From contig JAJDDQ010000063.1 of NCBI GenBank assembly GCA_029260215.1, positions 1-47,574 of the forward strand: DNA of 47,574 bases, written 5' to 3'. Numbering within the stretch: position 1 is the stretch's first letter; every line of letters starts with the position of its first letter. The DNA is from Phycisphaerae bacterium (lineage in GTDB: Bacteria; Planctomycetota; Phycisphaerae; UBA1845). Below, in pieces: positions 33,703 to 42,747 of this stretch. Made by a program: the position numbers and the translations under genes. The notes beneath the pieces were generated by a model. The model saw only the letters and a list, made by a program, of their open reading frames with translations, made no database searches and was not told the DNA's origin.

Positions 33703-35222
33703 CACCCCCGTCGAAGCAGATCGGTGCGCGATTCTCCGGCCCTTTTTATCGGCGGATCGGCGGAGCCGATGAATGCTTTTCCGCGCTTCTCTCTGAACGC
33801 CATATCATCCGTTGGAGCCTTGGAATTGAGATGTTCGCGCCGCACAAGGTACAACGGCCCGCGGTAATTGCCGTCCGCTCTTGCCAAGACTTCACCGGCA
33901 CCCAGAGTCCACGTCAGGTACAATGCCCCATCCGGCACGTCGATGGCCGCCACGCGCGTTCGTGAAAGCAGGTTGAAATGCCCGTTGTCCGTTCCGATGA
34001 CCGCGATCGCGTTGCGTCGCGCGTGGCTCATAACAGCCAGGTCGTTCACGTCGGTATAGACCAATGTGTCCGCCGGAAACTTTTCGATGCTTGGAATCAA
34101 CTCGATCACCTGCGCCATCGGGTCGTTTACGCGATCACTGATCTCCCACAGCATGTTGCGGCTCGGCATAGCCCCGATCACACCCACCGCCAACGCAGGC
34201 CAGGCCAAGCGGGAAACCCACGGAAAACGACGTGCCCCACGGGCCGCCAACACCACCGCCGCCAGAACGACCAGCGGAATGAGCGGCACGAGAAAGCGAC
34301 CATCCTTGGGCGTGACGATGTGCATCGGGACAAGCTGCCCCGTCGCGAGCAGAATAGCCGAGAGACAAAGAATGTACGCACCCGTTTCACGAAAACGACG
34401 CCATTGGACAACAAGCACACCGCACGAAACCACAAACGCTGCCACCAGCGGAGCATGTGTGCCGGGCAACGTACGCCAGTAAAAATCAATGTCGTTGACC
34501 TTCGGTATTCCGTGCTCAGCGTGACCGAACGCGTTGAGCGCAAAGTTTGCGAGAATGGGATAAAGCGGGTTGCCGTAAGCGATGATGGATGCGAACGCAA
34601 ACGGCGCGATCGTGATAGAGACACCGGCCACAAACCTCGGAAGGCACTTCGCCCGCCCCGTCAGCATGTAGGTCGACGCAATCGCTGGAAACACCACAAG
34701 CATCTGCCAGTGGTTCATAGACAACAGCGCCGCCAACACACCGACGATCAACGTTTTCCGATGCACCAAAGCCAGAATCAGGACAAGCAGGAGAAGCGTG
34801 CTGAGCGTCTCCGTCATAACCAGCATGCCGAAAAAACGCAGGTCGCCGCACAGAACCATCAACGCAGCCCCGAACAGAGCGACGGCCGGCGAAGCCATCC
34901 GTCGAAGCAAACAGAACATCGTCAGAACGATCCCCGTATGGACGCCGGCTAGCATGACACGGTAGCAATCGCCCGACATCGCCAGGAGCAACGGAAACAG
35001 CGGCGGGCGGAGGTGAGCATAAGATAAACGATCGTATCCGCGAAGATGCGCCGCGTTGGTGAGATAAACATTTTCATCCCAACCGATCACCGGATTGAGA
35101 TACAGCGACAGGTAGGTAACGACGAGATCCACATACAGAAGAATCCCGAGCACCGCCCAGTGAAAAGGCCTCAACGCCGGTCGCGGGGTGAGACACTTGG
35201 CTGGATCGAGAGCGGTATCCAT
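33702..35222 (-). CDS. Membrane glycosyltransferase of the GT39/ArnT-like group
   Basis: The 506-residue protein has about ten to eleven transmembrane segments and the early loop motif WDENVYLTNAAHLRG. That acidic pair (D-E) is the catalytic site of ArnT/PMT-type transferases, which use lipid-linked sugars outside the membrane. HLRPPLFPLLL follows, as in this group. The C-terminal soluble part (from about residue 390) includes FPADTLVYTDVNDLAVMSHARR. It follows the methyltransferase after 6 bp. Its role is likely to decorate the polysaccharide or a protein; which one is unknown. Confidence 0.83.
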   Translation of the reverse strand: MDTALDPAKCLTPRPALRPFHWAVLGILLYVDLVVTYLSLYLNPVIGWDENVYLTNAAHLRGYDRLSYAHLRPPLFPLLLAMSGDCYRVMLAGVHTGIVLTMFCLLRRMASPAVALFGAALMVLCGDLRFFGMLVMTETLSTLLLLVLILALVHRKTLIVGVLAALLSMNHWQMLVVFPAIASTYMLTGRAKCLPRFVAGVSITIAPFAFASIIAYGNPLYPILANFALNAFGHAEHGIPKVNDIDFYWRTLPGTHAPLVAAFVVSCGVLVVQWRRFRETGAYILCLSAILLATGQLVPMHIVTPKDGRFLVPLIPLVVLAAVVLAARGARRFPWVSRLAWPALAVGVIGAMPSRNMLWEISDRVNDPMAQVIELIPSIEKFPADTLVYTDVNDLAVMSHARRNAIAVIGTDNGHFNLLSRTRVAAIDVPDGALYLTWTLGAGEVLARADGNYRGPLYLVRREHLNSKAPTDDMAFREKRGKAFIGSADPPIKRAGESRTDLLRRG

Positions 35223-35228
35223 GAGCCG

Positions 35229-35996
35229 TTAGTCGCGGATACTCGTGGACCACATCCAATGATCGTGCCCAACGCCGACTTCAACAGACACAGGCCTCAA
35301 TTTGCGGGCGGCCAGCAGCTTCCGCCATTCCGCAGGTCTGTACGTAAGCCCGCCGAACTGGACGGCCCGCGTCATCGCCCATCGCCAATAACGCGGGCTT
35401 CGGTAACGCTCACGACCCAATACAGGCCTGATGATGTCCTTGACCGCTTCAGCCATAGGCCTGGGCGCTTCCCGGCTGGTTTGAATGCGACAGTATCCGC
35501 CCGGCTTGAGCACGCGGGCGATCTCCGAGAGGTACGAATCCACCACTTCCGGCAATGTCATGTGCTGAAACGCGAGATGTGAAAAAACGAAATCGACGGA
35601 CGCACTCTCGACGGCTTCGAGCGTCCGCCCGTCGTTGACGATCAACTCGACATTTTCGACGTCCGACAGGTATTCTCGAGCCCAACGCACCATCGGCTCG
35701 CTCAGATCGACACCGATGACCTTTCGGCAACGCCGCGCTATGGGCCTCATGAGTCGCCCGATCCCGCAGCCGATCTCCAAACACACCCATTCAGGACGAA
35801 TCGGCACGCTGCGCAGAATGACCGGCATCATGCGGTCCGTCTCACGCTCCCACAGACGACTCAGCTCGCCTTCCTCGGTCGTCCGGTCAAACTCCGGCGA
35901 CGAGCAAATACGGCGGTATTTGGCGTCGAAGGCGTTATCGACATCCCAGAACCTTCGCGTAGCCGCCAGCCACTTTTCATGCGTTTCGACATCCAC
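35229..35996 (-). CDS. SAM-dependent methyltransferase, first gene of the exopolysaccharide operon
   Basis: The 255-residue enzyme has motif I VCLEIGCGIGRLMRPIARR near residues 68-86, then VIGVDLSEPMVRWAREYLSD, and DFVFSHLAFQHM at motif IV. It resembles methyltransferases that modify sugars or lipids in polysaccharide loci. No gene precedes it on its strand for several hundred bases. The stop lies 6 bp before the start of the ArnT-like gene, so the operon appears to begin here. The substrate is not known. Confidence 0.87.
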   Translation of the reverse strand: MDVETHEKWLAATRRFWDVDNAFDAKYRRICSSPEFDRTTEEGELSRLWERETDRMMPVILRSVPIRPEWVCLEIGCGIGRLMRPIARRCRKVIGVDLSEPMVRWAREYLSDVENVELIVNDGRTLEAVESASVDFVFSHLAFQHMTLPEVVDSYLSEIARVLKPGGYCRIQTSREAPRPMAEAVKDIIRPVLGRERYRSPRYWRWAMTRAVQFGGLTYRPAEWRKLLAARKLRPVSVEVGVGHDHWMWSTSIRD

Positions 35997-36085
35997 AGAC
36001 GATCTCCCGGCGGATCCACAGAGTCCGCTAACGTTTGATCGTCAGGACAAAGACGCAGCTTTAACTCGCGAGGAATTCGCATGGA

Positions 36086-36125
36086 GGGATCATCCCTGGC
36101 TCCCTCGAAGTCCGCCAGTCCTGAG
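36086..36125 (+). repeat. Dispersed repeat C, copy 2
   Basis: Begins with the near-palindrome GGGATCATCCC and continues as GGCTCCCTCG, AAGTCCGCCAG; see 957-996. It lies 90 bp upstream of the methyltransferase start, in the spacer before the DUF1772 gene. Confidence 0.35.
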
Positions 36126-36146
36126 TTGCCGCGCTACAACAGACCG

Positions 36147-36623
36147 TTATCCCATAGCCGCTATGAATGAAGCCGCCGCTGCCAACGATGTGGTTGTTCG
36201 GACGTGATTCCACCTGCTCCAACGCACAAGATAATGCGTCCACACTGCGAAACCATCGGCACTCTCGGGATCGACCTTGGCCAATCGATTATTGAGCGGC
36301 ACGTTGAAAACGATGGTCACGAGGAGCGTGCCCAACAAATAGAGTGTGCTTCCCACAACCAAGTAAATCGGTTGGTCGCCGGTCTCGCCCGTCAAAGCCA
36401 GCACCGCCAAGACCAGGCATGCAGCAGCCGTGCCGAAGAAGGCTGTAAAGAACCATGTGTTAAGCACCGTGACGTTGATGGCCTGCATGGCTGCAATCCC
36501 CTCCTTCGCCGGCAGCCGGCTCAGCGCACGCATCACAAAAGTTGAGAACGCAAAGAAGATGCCAGCCACCAGCCCGCATCCCAGCACAGCAACGGGAGTC
36601 AGAAAATCAACGATCGTATTCAA
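36147..36623 (-). CDS. DUF1772 family membrane protein
   Basis: The 158-residue product has four hydrophobic segments, with the polar features FFAFSTFVMRALSRLPAKEGIAAMQAIN in the first loop and NVPLNNRLAKVDPES after the third. These are characteristic of DUF1772 (anthrone oxygenase-like) proteins. Their bacterial function is largely unknown. The gene is on the minus strand, just beyond the polysaccharide operon and beside the IS element, with no clear operon partner. Confidence 0.85.
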   Translation of the reverse strand: MNTIVDFLTPVAVLGCGLVAGIFFAFSTFVMRALSRLPAKEGIAAMQAINVTVLNTWFFTAFFGTAAACLVLAVLALTGETGDQPIYLVVGSTLYLLGTLLVTIVFNVPLNNRLAKVDPESADGFAVWTHYLVRWSRWNHVRTTTSLAAAASFIAAMG

Positions 36624-36659
36624 TATTCAGTTCACCTTATAGAATAAAGGGGTCGGGAT

Positions 36660-36687
36660 CAATCCTGTTCGGCACACAGCTTGCATG
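36660..36687 (+). repeat. Left terminal inverted repeat of the IS4 element
   Basis: Begins CAATCCTGTTCGG and ends CTTGCATG. The inverted partner is at 37777-37804 and matches 27 of 28 bases. Confidence 0.75.
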
Positions 36688-36774
36688 TGGGCGGTAGCGG
36701 GGCTGCTTTATGTTTTCGCGCCACACTTTACTTGCGCGCTGGGCGGGCAGCGCGCATACTGTCCGACGGTGGCT

Positions 36775-37652
36775 GTGACTCCAAAACAGAAGATCAGAGC
36801 GCTGGACCTCCACGGCTTCAAGCATTTCAAGCTGCTAAGCCCCATCCTCGAGAAGCTCCATGACAACGCCTGTCGCCGCGACCGGGGCCACAATCGAAAG
36901 CTCCATTACGATCAGTATGCAGCCCTCATCCTGCTCTACTTCTTCAATCCCATCGTCACCAGCCTCCGCGGCATTCAGCAGACCAGCCAACTCATGTAGC
37001 CAATGCCAATGAGACGGCTGTGTCGGAAGCCTCCCTGCGGTCCGATCGTGTCTATGTGATGGATCGCGGGTATGCCAAGTTCGCCTTGTTTCGAGCCATT
37101 CTCGACGCGAAGTCTTCATTCGTCTGCCGCATTCGCGACAACAGTGTCTTTGACAGTATCGAGACGCGCTCACTGTCGGAGGCGGCCATCCAAGCCGGCA
37201 TTACCCAGGACGCCGTAGTGTGTTTTTCCGGCAACCAAGCGGCCAGAGCGGGTATGGATCAGCCGATGCGTGTCGTCAAGGTGACCTGCACGCCGCATCG
37301 CAATACCAATCCCAAAACCGGACGCGGCGGGCCTCAGCAAGGCGACACACTCCTGATCGCCACAGACATCCTGGACGTTCCCGCAGAAGTGATCGCCCTG
37401 ATCTACAAACACCGCTGGGCCATTGAAACTTTTTTTCGATTCTTCAAGCACGTCCTGGGTTGCCAGCACTTGATAAGCCACGCCGCCAACGGAATCGAAA
37501 TCCAGGTATTCCTGGGCATGATTGCCTGTTTGTTGATTGCGTTGTGGACCGGCAAGAAACCGACGCTGCGCACCTACGAGATGATCTGTCATTACTTCAC
37601 GGGTTTAGCCGACGAGGAGGAGCTTCTCGCCCATATCGAAAAACTGGCTTAG
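36775..37652 (+). pseudogene. Deleted IS4-family transposase
   Basis: The first part (36775-36999) starts at GTG with TPKQKIRALDLHGFKHFKLL and reaches LHYDQYAALILLYFFNPIVT, then stops at TAG after TSQLM. The second part, in another frame from 36999, reads ANANETAVSEASLRSDRVYVMDRGYAKFALF and runs to 37652. It contains the second catalytic Asp (MDRGYAK), and the IS4 signature YKHRWAIETFFRFFKHVLG carries the R-x3-E-x6-K pattern and the catalytic Glu. The first Asp region is absent. From the size of family members I estimate about 100 or more residues are lost. The element is inactive on its own. Confidence 0.85.
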
Positions 37653-37776
37653 CAATCCTAACCAGCCGTGTCGCCCGCACGGGTCGGCCATCGATGCTGC
37701 GCGCATCTAACGAGCGTTGTACCCCAACCCCCCCGCACCCATCCGCCGCCCCCGCCACACCGCACACCATCCTCGC

Positions 37777-37804
37777 CATGCAAGTTGTGTGCCGAACAGG
37801 ATTG
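37777..37804 (-). repeat. Right terminal inverted repeat of the IS4 element
   Basis: Reads CATGCAAG and ends in GAACAGGATTG on the plus strand. Inverted partner of 36660-36687. Confidence 0.75.
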
Positions 37805-38078
37805 GGTCGGGAGTCGTCTCTTGTGGATCAGGTCATGATCCGGCGGTGGTACGAACGCAAAACCGAAACCCACAGGCGCACGCTCCGCAATGCACGAATC
37901 CAGACGCCCGCCCGGTAGGGTGCATTCCCAATGACAAGTAGCAATTCGTAGCGCAGTGTGGCACCGTCTACTGGATAAAACGGCAGGCCGTGGGAGTTGC
38001 AAGACGCTACAGCCGGACCGAGCCACTCGTTCCGGCATTTTAGACGCGTCGGAGTACAGGGCGCATTCATTGCCACTC
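37805..38078. other. Spacer between the IS element and the helicase gene, no gene recognised
   Basis: About 270 bp. Open frames here are short and carry no known motif. The frame covering much of it on the minus strand (37658-38200) has composition unlike a real protein. Confidence 0.45.
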
Positions 38079-38098
38079 AGCCGTGAGGCCTCACGGCT
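38079..38098. terminator. 20-bp perfect palindrome at the helicase stop codon
   Basis: AGCCGTGAGG pairs with CCTCACGGCT without a loop. The palindrome overlaps the TAG of the helicase (minus strand, 38097-38099) by two bases. It has no T-run, so it may act as a REP-like element or RNA stabiliser, not a classical terminator. Confidence 0.4.
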
Positions 38099-39407
38099 AC
38101 CGTCTGGAGACTGCGTTGCCAGGTCCGCGTCGACTGCGACGAGGTCGGCTGCGGGCACCGTTCTTGTTGGCAAAGCGGCTTCCAGGCCTGCGCGCGTCAC
38201 CGTTCCCGCGCGAGCGCGTACTGTCGTGCGACCGCATAATCGGAGTCTTCGGAGCGACGTATCCCGGGATGTCGGTTGCGGGCTGAAGCTCCGCGCGAAT
38301 CAGTTGTTCGATGGCGCGGAGGCTGCCGTAGTCTTCACTGCTGATGAAAGACAGAGCAGCCCCGGTCGCCCCGGCCCGGGCGGTTCTGCCGATGCGGTGG
38401 ACGTAGGTCTCCGGCTCGGTGGTCAGGTCGTAATTGATGACATGGGAGATGTTGTCGATGTCCAGCCCGCGTGCTGCAATGTCGGTCGCAACTAGGACAC
38501 TCGTCTTGCCCGATCGAAAGCCAGCCAACGCACGCGTGCGGGCGTTTTGACTCTTGTTGCCGTGAATCGCCGCGACGGAAACTCCGGCACGGGCCAGATT
38601 GCGAACGACCTTGTCCGCTCCATGCTTGGTACGCGTGAAAACCAAAGCCTTCGAATACGGTGTGTGCTCTAGCACGCTGCACAACAGATTCGGCTTATCC
38701 TGCTTCTCAACACGATAGGCCCAGTGCTCGACGTTCTCTGCCGGTGCGGACACCCGCGCGACTTCAATCGAAGCCGGGTTCGTCAGGATGTTCTTCGAAA
38801 GCTCCCGAATGGGGGGCGGCATGGTGGCTGAAAACAGAAGCGTCTGCCGGCGCTGCGGCACCTGCTTCAAAATCCGTCGAATGTCCGGCATGAAGCCCAT
38901 GTCCAACATGCGATCGGCTTCATCCAGAACCAAAATATCGACGGCGTCGAGCCGGACAGTGCCGTCGGACATGTGGTCCAGGAGACGCCCAGGTGTCGCC
39001 ACCAGAATATCGACACCGTTGCGCAAAGCCCGCGTCTGCGGGTTCTTGTTGACCCCACCGAAAACGGCGGTGTACCTCTGCCCGCTGAAACGCCCGTAGG
39101 TCGAAAAACTGTCCAAAATCTGAACAGCCAGCTCACGCGTGGGGGCCAGCACCAGCGTGCGAATGTGTCGCACACGCGGCCGACCGCCTTCTCTGCGGCT
39201 TGGCGACTGCCCCGTACCCAATCGCTGCAAAACCGGCAAAGCGAACGCAGCCGTCTTGCCCGTACCCGTTTGAGCACAAGCCAGGACGTCTTGTCCGTCG
39301 AGAATCAACGGAATCGCCTCAGCCTGAATCGGGGTGGGGGTCTCGTAGCCAGCGGAATGGACCGCATCCAAGAGCGGCTTGTTGAGCCGCAGGTCTTCAA
39401 ATCTCAT
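38097..39407 (-). CDS. DEAD-box RNA helicase, RhlE-like
   Basis: The 436-residue ATP-dependent RNA helicase has all core motifs: Q motif region [18 protein letters not shown], motif [12 protein letters not shown], Ia [12 protein letters not shown], motif [15 protein letters not shown], motif III SATMPP, motif V DIAARGLD and motif [12 protein letters not shown]. The C-terminal 60 residues are rich in Arg, Ser and Gly, as in RNA-binding tails of RhlE proteins (RNA decay, ribosome assembly). Single gene, starting at ATG 39407. Confidence 0.94.
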   Translation of the reverse strand: MRFEDLRLNKPLLDAVHSAGYETPTPIQAEAIPLILDGQDVLACAQTGTGKTAAFALPVLQRLGTGQSPSRREGGRPRVRHIRTLVLAPTRELAVQILDSFSTYGRFSGQRYTAVFGGVNKNPQTRALRNGVDILVATPGRLLDHMSDGTVRLDAVDILVLDEADRMLDMGFMPDIRRILKQVPQRRQTLLFSATMPPPIRELSKNILTNPASIEVARVSAPAENVEHWAYRVEKQDKPNLLCSVLEHTPYSKALVFTRTKHGADKVVRNLARAGVSVAAIHGNKSQNARTRALAGFRSGKTSVLVATDIAARGLDIDNISHVINYDLTTEPETYVHRIGRTARAGATGAALSFISSEDYGSLRAIEQLIRAELQPATDIPGYVAPKTPIMRSHDSTRSRGNGDARRPGSRFANKNGARSRPRRSRRGPGNAVSRR

Positions 39408-39620
39408 GCAAAAAGTGCTTTCTGATGTATCTACAGGCGGGACGTGTCAAACGCGCGGTGCATCTGTCAAAATCATCAATGCCCAGCTGAGCAGATTCTA
39501 TCGGCGATACCACCGTCCGTCAATCTAAATCCCTCGCGCGGCAAAATCGCCGAGAACGGTCAAATATCCCGGCAGTTCGGGAAACCGGTTCGATGTTGAG
39601 CAGTACGGTCCGATAACAAA
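39408..39620. other. Spacer between the helicase and IPTL-CTERM genes
   Basis: 213 bp with no open frame of coding character. The helicase promoter and the 3' end of the IPTL gene should lie here. I see no strong hairpin. Confidence 0.4.
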
Positions 39621-40928
39621 TCAGCTCGTGGCGGTGTCCTTCCGCCTGAAAACGATCGTACCGGCGGCCAGCACCAGAAGAATCATCACGAAAACGCCCC
39701 ACTGCGACATGGTCGGGATTCCCGGGGGAATACACGCGCAGGACAGGCAGACGTTGTCGATGGGGCAATCGCTGTCCTGCTCACAATCTTCGCCGGGGTC
39801 CACGGTGCCATCGCCGCAGAAGGGTTCGATCTGGCAATTTTCGTCGCAGCCGTCGCCTGGATCGATATTGCCGTCATCGCATTCCTCGCCGACATCCTGA
39901 GTTCCGTCGCCGCAGACGCCCGGCTCACAGGCGTCGGCGGTCATGTTATTGTCGGCGTCGGTGCAGTCCGTACTCAGCCCCGCCCAACTGGCGTTTGGTA
40001 TGGCTGTGCAATCGGTTTCGTTCAGAAACAGGCAATTTCCGTTGCTCAGGCAGCAGGCTCCGCTGGGTGCCGGGCAGCTAATCAGCAGGCAATCGGTGTC
40101 GTCGCCCTGATACGTGCCGCCCGCCGTGCCGCAGTCCGAGGGGCTGAGGTCGGGCATACAGTTGCCGTCCGGCATGCAGCATGCACCGATCGGGAAGCAG
40201 TTGAATGTATTGCAGTCCGTACCAGGCCCCTGAGGGAAGCCGCTCGCCGTTCCGCAGTCGGCGGCGGTGAGGTTGACGCAGGTGTCGGCATCGAAGCAGC
40301 AGGCCTGCGTGGGGTTGCAATCTACCACCGCCCGAATGACGAAATCGCCCGTCACGCCCAGCAAACACGCACCGAACCAACCGCCGGGCACCGCAAAAAC
40401 GCCGTTTTTGCCCGTTTGGCAGCCGTCAGAGTCCGTGACCACGCTTGGCCCCAAGACGGGCGATGGGGTGTTGAGAAATTTGAACGAAACGACGAACACA
40501 TCGTTGGCCAACACAGGTACGCTGAGCGGGATGACCATGTTTTCGTCGAGGAAGCGGAATTCGTTGATGACACCGTCGGTCATTACGGGCCCTAAGATTT
40601 CCGCCGGCTGCACGCCGCTGTTCAGCAAGACGCTCCCGGGCGTTGCGAATACGCCGCCGTCGAAAATCGTGATCGAATCTTCCAGTGACGGCGGTGAGCC
40701 GCCAATGAGGGAACGCCAAAACACCTGGACTGCGACAATGTTGCCATTGCAGGGCGAAGTCAGCCAAGCGGCTGCGCTCTCGCCCGCGATGAACCCAGCT
40801 TGAATTGTGCCCTGATCGCCGCCCGCCAACGAGTCGTTCTGAACGGTCGTCTCCTGGGCATTCGATATTCCCGCGACGGTCCACACCAAAATCCATGTGA
40901 CCGACATCAGTGCTTTCCGCTGCATCAT
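39621..40928 (-). CDS. IPTL-CTERM secreted protein, cysteine-rich
   Basis: This is a likely substrate of exosortase H. The 435-residue product starts with a signal peptide (MMQRKALMSVTWILVWTVAG) and ends in the sorting tail IPTMSQWG (near 404), a hydrophobic helix, and RRKD. The middle has three repeats of the form GACCxxDGxC...C..AGGTYQGDDTDC, seen from about residue 205, and two DUF4215-like units (CGDGTQDVGEECDDGNIDPG and CGDGTVDPGEDC). Start ATG 40928 has AGAGGGG six bases ahead; the longer frame to 41180 is rejected. A promoter candidate lies at 41014-41041. The protein is presumably cut and attached at the outer surface. Confidence 0.93.
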   Translation of the reverse strand: MMQRKALMSVTWILVWTVAGISNAQETTVQNDSLAGGDQGTIQAGFIAGESAAAWLTSPCNGNIVAVQVFWRSLIGGSPPSLEDSITIFDGGVFATPGSVLLNSGVQPAEILGPVMTDGVINEFRFLDENMVIPLSVPVLANDVFVVSFKFLNTPSPVLGPSVVTDSDGCQTGKNGVFAVPGGWFGACLLGVTGDFVIRAVVDCNPTQACCFDADTCVNLTAADCGTASGFPQGPGTDCNTFNCFPIGACCMPDGNCMPDLSPSDCGTAGGTYQGDDTDCLLISCPAPSGACCLSNGNCLFLNETDCTAIPNASWAGLSTDCTDADNNMTADACEPGVCGDGTQDVGEECDDGNIDPGDGCDENCQIEPFCGDGTVDPGEDCEQDSDCPIDNVCLSCACIPPGIPTMSQWGVFVMILLVLAAGTIVFRRKDTATS

Positions 40929-41013
40929 TCGTCCCCTCTGTTGTCCGATTGCCCGCTGGAACGCCGCGTTCCCCGTCGCCGGCTGACTCGATAAGTCGCC
41001 CGGTCCGGCACCC

Positions 41014-41041
41014 GTTATAAGGCCCGAGCCTGTTTGCTCAA
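41014..41041 (-). promoter_or_regulatory. Candidate sigma-70-type promoter of the IPTL gene
   Basis: On the minus strand TTGAGC (-35, 41041-41036) and TATAAC (-10, 41019-41014) are 16 bases apart, about 86 bases upstream of ATG 40928. Consensus is good for the -10 and fair for the -35. Confidence 0.4.
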
Positions 41042-41187
41042 CCCGCCATGATACCAAACCGGCCTCCCGATTCCATAAATTCCAGTACCAATTTTGAATA
41101 AAGCGTCTGATTCGGTTCGCATAAGCCCTTAATCGCGTTCTCGAATCAGGCGCAGGCAAAGCGGTCTGCAATTTCTGCATGTGGAAA

Positions 41188-41224
41188 TCCGCGCGAACCG
41201 AGTTTGCGGCTCGTTGCGTTAGGA
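41188..41224 (+). repeat. Dispersed repeat B, copy 2
   Basis: About 37 bp nearly the same as 24692-24730 (TCCGCGCGAAC...GCTCGTTGCGT). It lies in the spacer between the der stop and the promoter of the IPTL gene. Confidence 0.6.
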
Positions 41225-41237
41225 ACGAAAACCTCTC

Positions 41238-42566
41238 TTAACGACGGGTGGTCGCTTGGCGGCGCGGCTTTAGGAATATGCGAATCGGCACTTCGCCGAA
41301 GGGCAGCATCGCCTGGAAGCGATTGTGCAGGTAGCGCTTGTACGTCAGCGAAAACGCTGAAACACGATTGACGAACAAAACGATCGTCGGCGGGGCGGCG
41401 GACACCTGCGTGGCGAAGAATATCCTCGGCGCGTGAGGCCCCTTCGAGGGTGCGGGGCCACGATCGGCGGTTGCGTCTGCCAGAACCTGATTCAGCTTTC
41501 CTGTTGAGACACGCTGGTGGTATTGCTTGAACAACGATGAAGCTGTGTCGACGGCGGCGTCGACGTTGTGGCGATCGATGGACGATGTGAACGCGATGGG
41601 CGCGTGTTCCAAACCGGGCAGAACCTTGGTCAGGTATTCCCCGTATTCCTCGGTCGATGTGCGACCCTTAGCCAAGTCCCACTTGTTCACCACGATGACG
41701 ACCGGCTTGAATTCCTCGACCAGGGTTCGGGACAGCCTCTTGTCCACCTGCCCGACCGGCACGGTTGAATCGATAAAGAACAGCACGACGTCGGCCCGCG
41801 TGATCGATTGTTCTGCGCGTGTGAACGCGTAGAATTCGATCGAGCCGTCCATCTTACCTTTCTTGCGTATGCCGGCTGTATCGATGATGAGGAAAGTTCG
41901 CCCGCCCATCTCGACGCGTACGTCGATGGAATCGCGCGTCGTGCCAGCCACCTCGCTGACGATGACGCGATCCTCCCGCGCGAGCGCATTGACGAATGTG
42001 CTCTTGCCTGCGTTGCGCTTGCCGATCACCGCGATTTTCATCACCGGCTCGATCGGCGGCTCGTTGTCGCCCGAGAGGCGTTCGATGATCCGCTCGCGCA
42101 AGTCCCCCTTGCCCAGACCGTGCTCAGCCGAGACGCACAGCGGCTCACCGTACCCGAGCTTGGAAAACTCGACAGCCTGAATCGCGATTTGCGGGTCGTC
42201 GGCTTTGTTCGCGACAATCTGGACGCGGTCGTGATACCGGCGGAGCAGGGTGGCCATGCTCTGGTCGAGCGGCAGGATGCCCGTGCGGGTGTCCACGGTG
42301 AAAAGGATGAGGTCAGCCCGTTTGATGGCGTATTGAATCTGTTTTTCGATGTGCTCGGTGAGGTCGTCCTTGTCCTCGATGCCGTATCCGCCGGTATCGA
42401 CCAGCTCGAAATAGGTGTCGCGGTACGTGCAGATATCGCTGATGCGGTCACGCGTGACGCCGGGCGTAGCCTCCACAATGCTCGCCCGCCGCCCGATCAG
42501 GACGTTAAACAGGCTGCTTTTGCCGACGTTGGGCCGGCCCACGATCGCGACGATAGGTAAGGACAT
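41238..42566 (-). CDS. der: GTPase Der (EngA)
   Basis: Der is a double-GTPase needed for 50S ribosome assembly. The 442-residue protein has two G domains. The first has GRPNVGKSS, DTGG and NKAD. The second has GKRNAGKST, with DTAGIRKKGK and NKWD. A KH-like C-terminal domain follows (RIFFATQVSAAPPTIVLFVNR). Gly-Lys-Arg-Asn-Ala replaces the usual Gly-Arg-Pro-Asn-Val in the second P-loop, but lysine and serine are kept. It starts at ATG 42566 and stands alone. Confidence 0.96.
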   Translation of the reverse strand: MSLPIVAIVGRPNVGKSSLFNVLIGRRASIVEATPGVTRDRISDICTYRDTYFELVDTGGYGIEDKDDLTEHIEKQIQYAIKRADLILFTVDTRTGILPLDQSMATLLRRYHDRVQIVANKADDPQIAIQAVEFSKLGYGEPLCVSAEHGLGKGDLRERIIERLSGDNEPPIEPVMKIAVIGKRNAGKSTFVNALAREDRVIVSEVAGTTRDSIDVRVEMGGRTFLIIDTAGIRKKGKMDGSIEFYAFTRAEQSITRADVVLFFIDSTVPVGQVDKRLSRTLVEEFKPVVIVVNKWDLAKGRTSTEEYGEYLTKVLPGLEHAPIAFTSSIDRHNVDAAVDTASSLFKQYHQRVSTGKLNQVLADATADRGPAPSKGPHAPRIFFATQVSAAPPTIVLFVNRVSAFSLTYKRYLHNRFQAMLPFGEVPIRIFLKPRRQATTRR

Positions 42567-42683
42567 AGCGAATACTTACTCACGCTCGCGACAAAACGCA
42601 ACGGGTGAGGCTCTTGAATGAAATCGGCGGGGGTGGCGGGGAAGGTGACGATTCGCCGAGAAAAGGGGCTGTCGAGACGAATG

Positions 42684-42714
42684 AGGCCCGGAGATTGGAA
42701 CGATCCCCGGGCCT
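42684..42714 (-). terminator. GC-rich hairpin after the beta-helix gene
   Basis: AGGCCCGG (42684-42691) and CCGGGCCT (42707-42714) form an 8-bp stem with a 15-base loop, 34 bp beyond the stop of the beta-helix gene on the minus strand. The T-run on that strand is poor, so it is a weak terminator candidate. Confidence 0.4.
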
Positions 42715-42747
42715 TTGTGGCCTCCATGCCGCAAATCTAAATGCGAA

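Larger units (their letters stand above)
36660..37804 (+). mobile_element. IS4-family insertion element with internal deletion
   Basis: The element is bounded by 28-bp terminal inverted repeats, 36660-36687 and 37777-37804, that differ at one position. Between them lies a transposase split by a deletion that removes part of the catalytic core. The element is 1145 bp as it stands. No target-site duplication was confirmed by eye. It cannot transpose alone but could be moved by a relative. Confidence 0.75.

Noticed and set aside
33978-34952. 324-residue open frame on the plus strand
   Set aside because: It lies wholly antisense to the ArnT-like gene, and its Arg/Gln/His-rich composition is what the mirror of a membrane protein gives.
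37658-38200. 180-residue minus-strand frame between the IS and the helicase
   Set aside because: Composition is random, it crosses the IS right end, and it overlaps the end of a sure gene.
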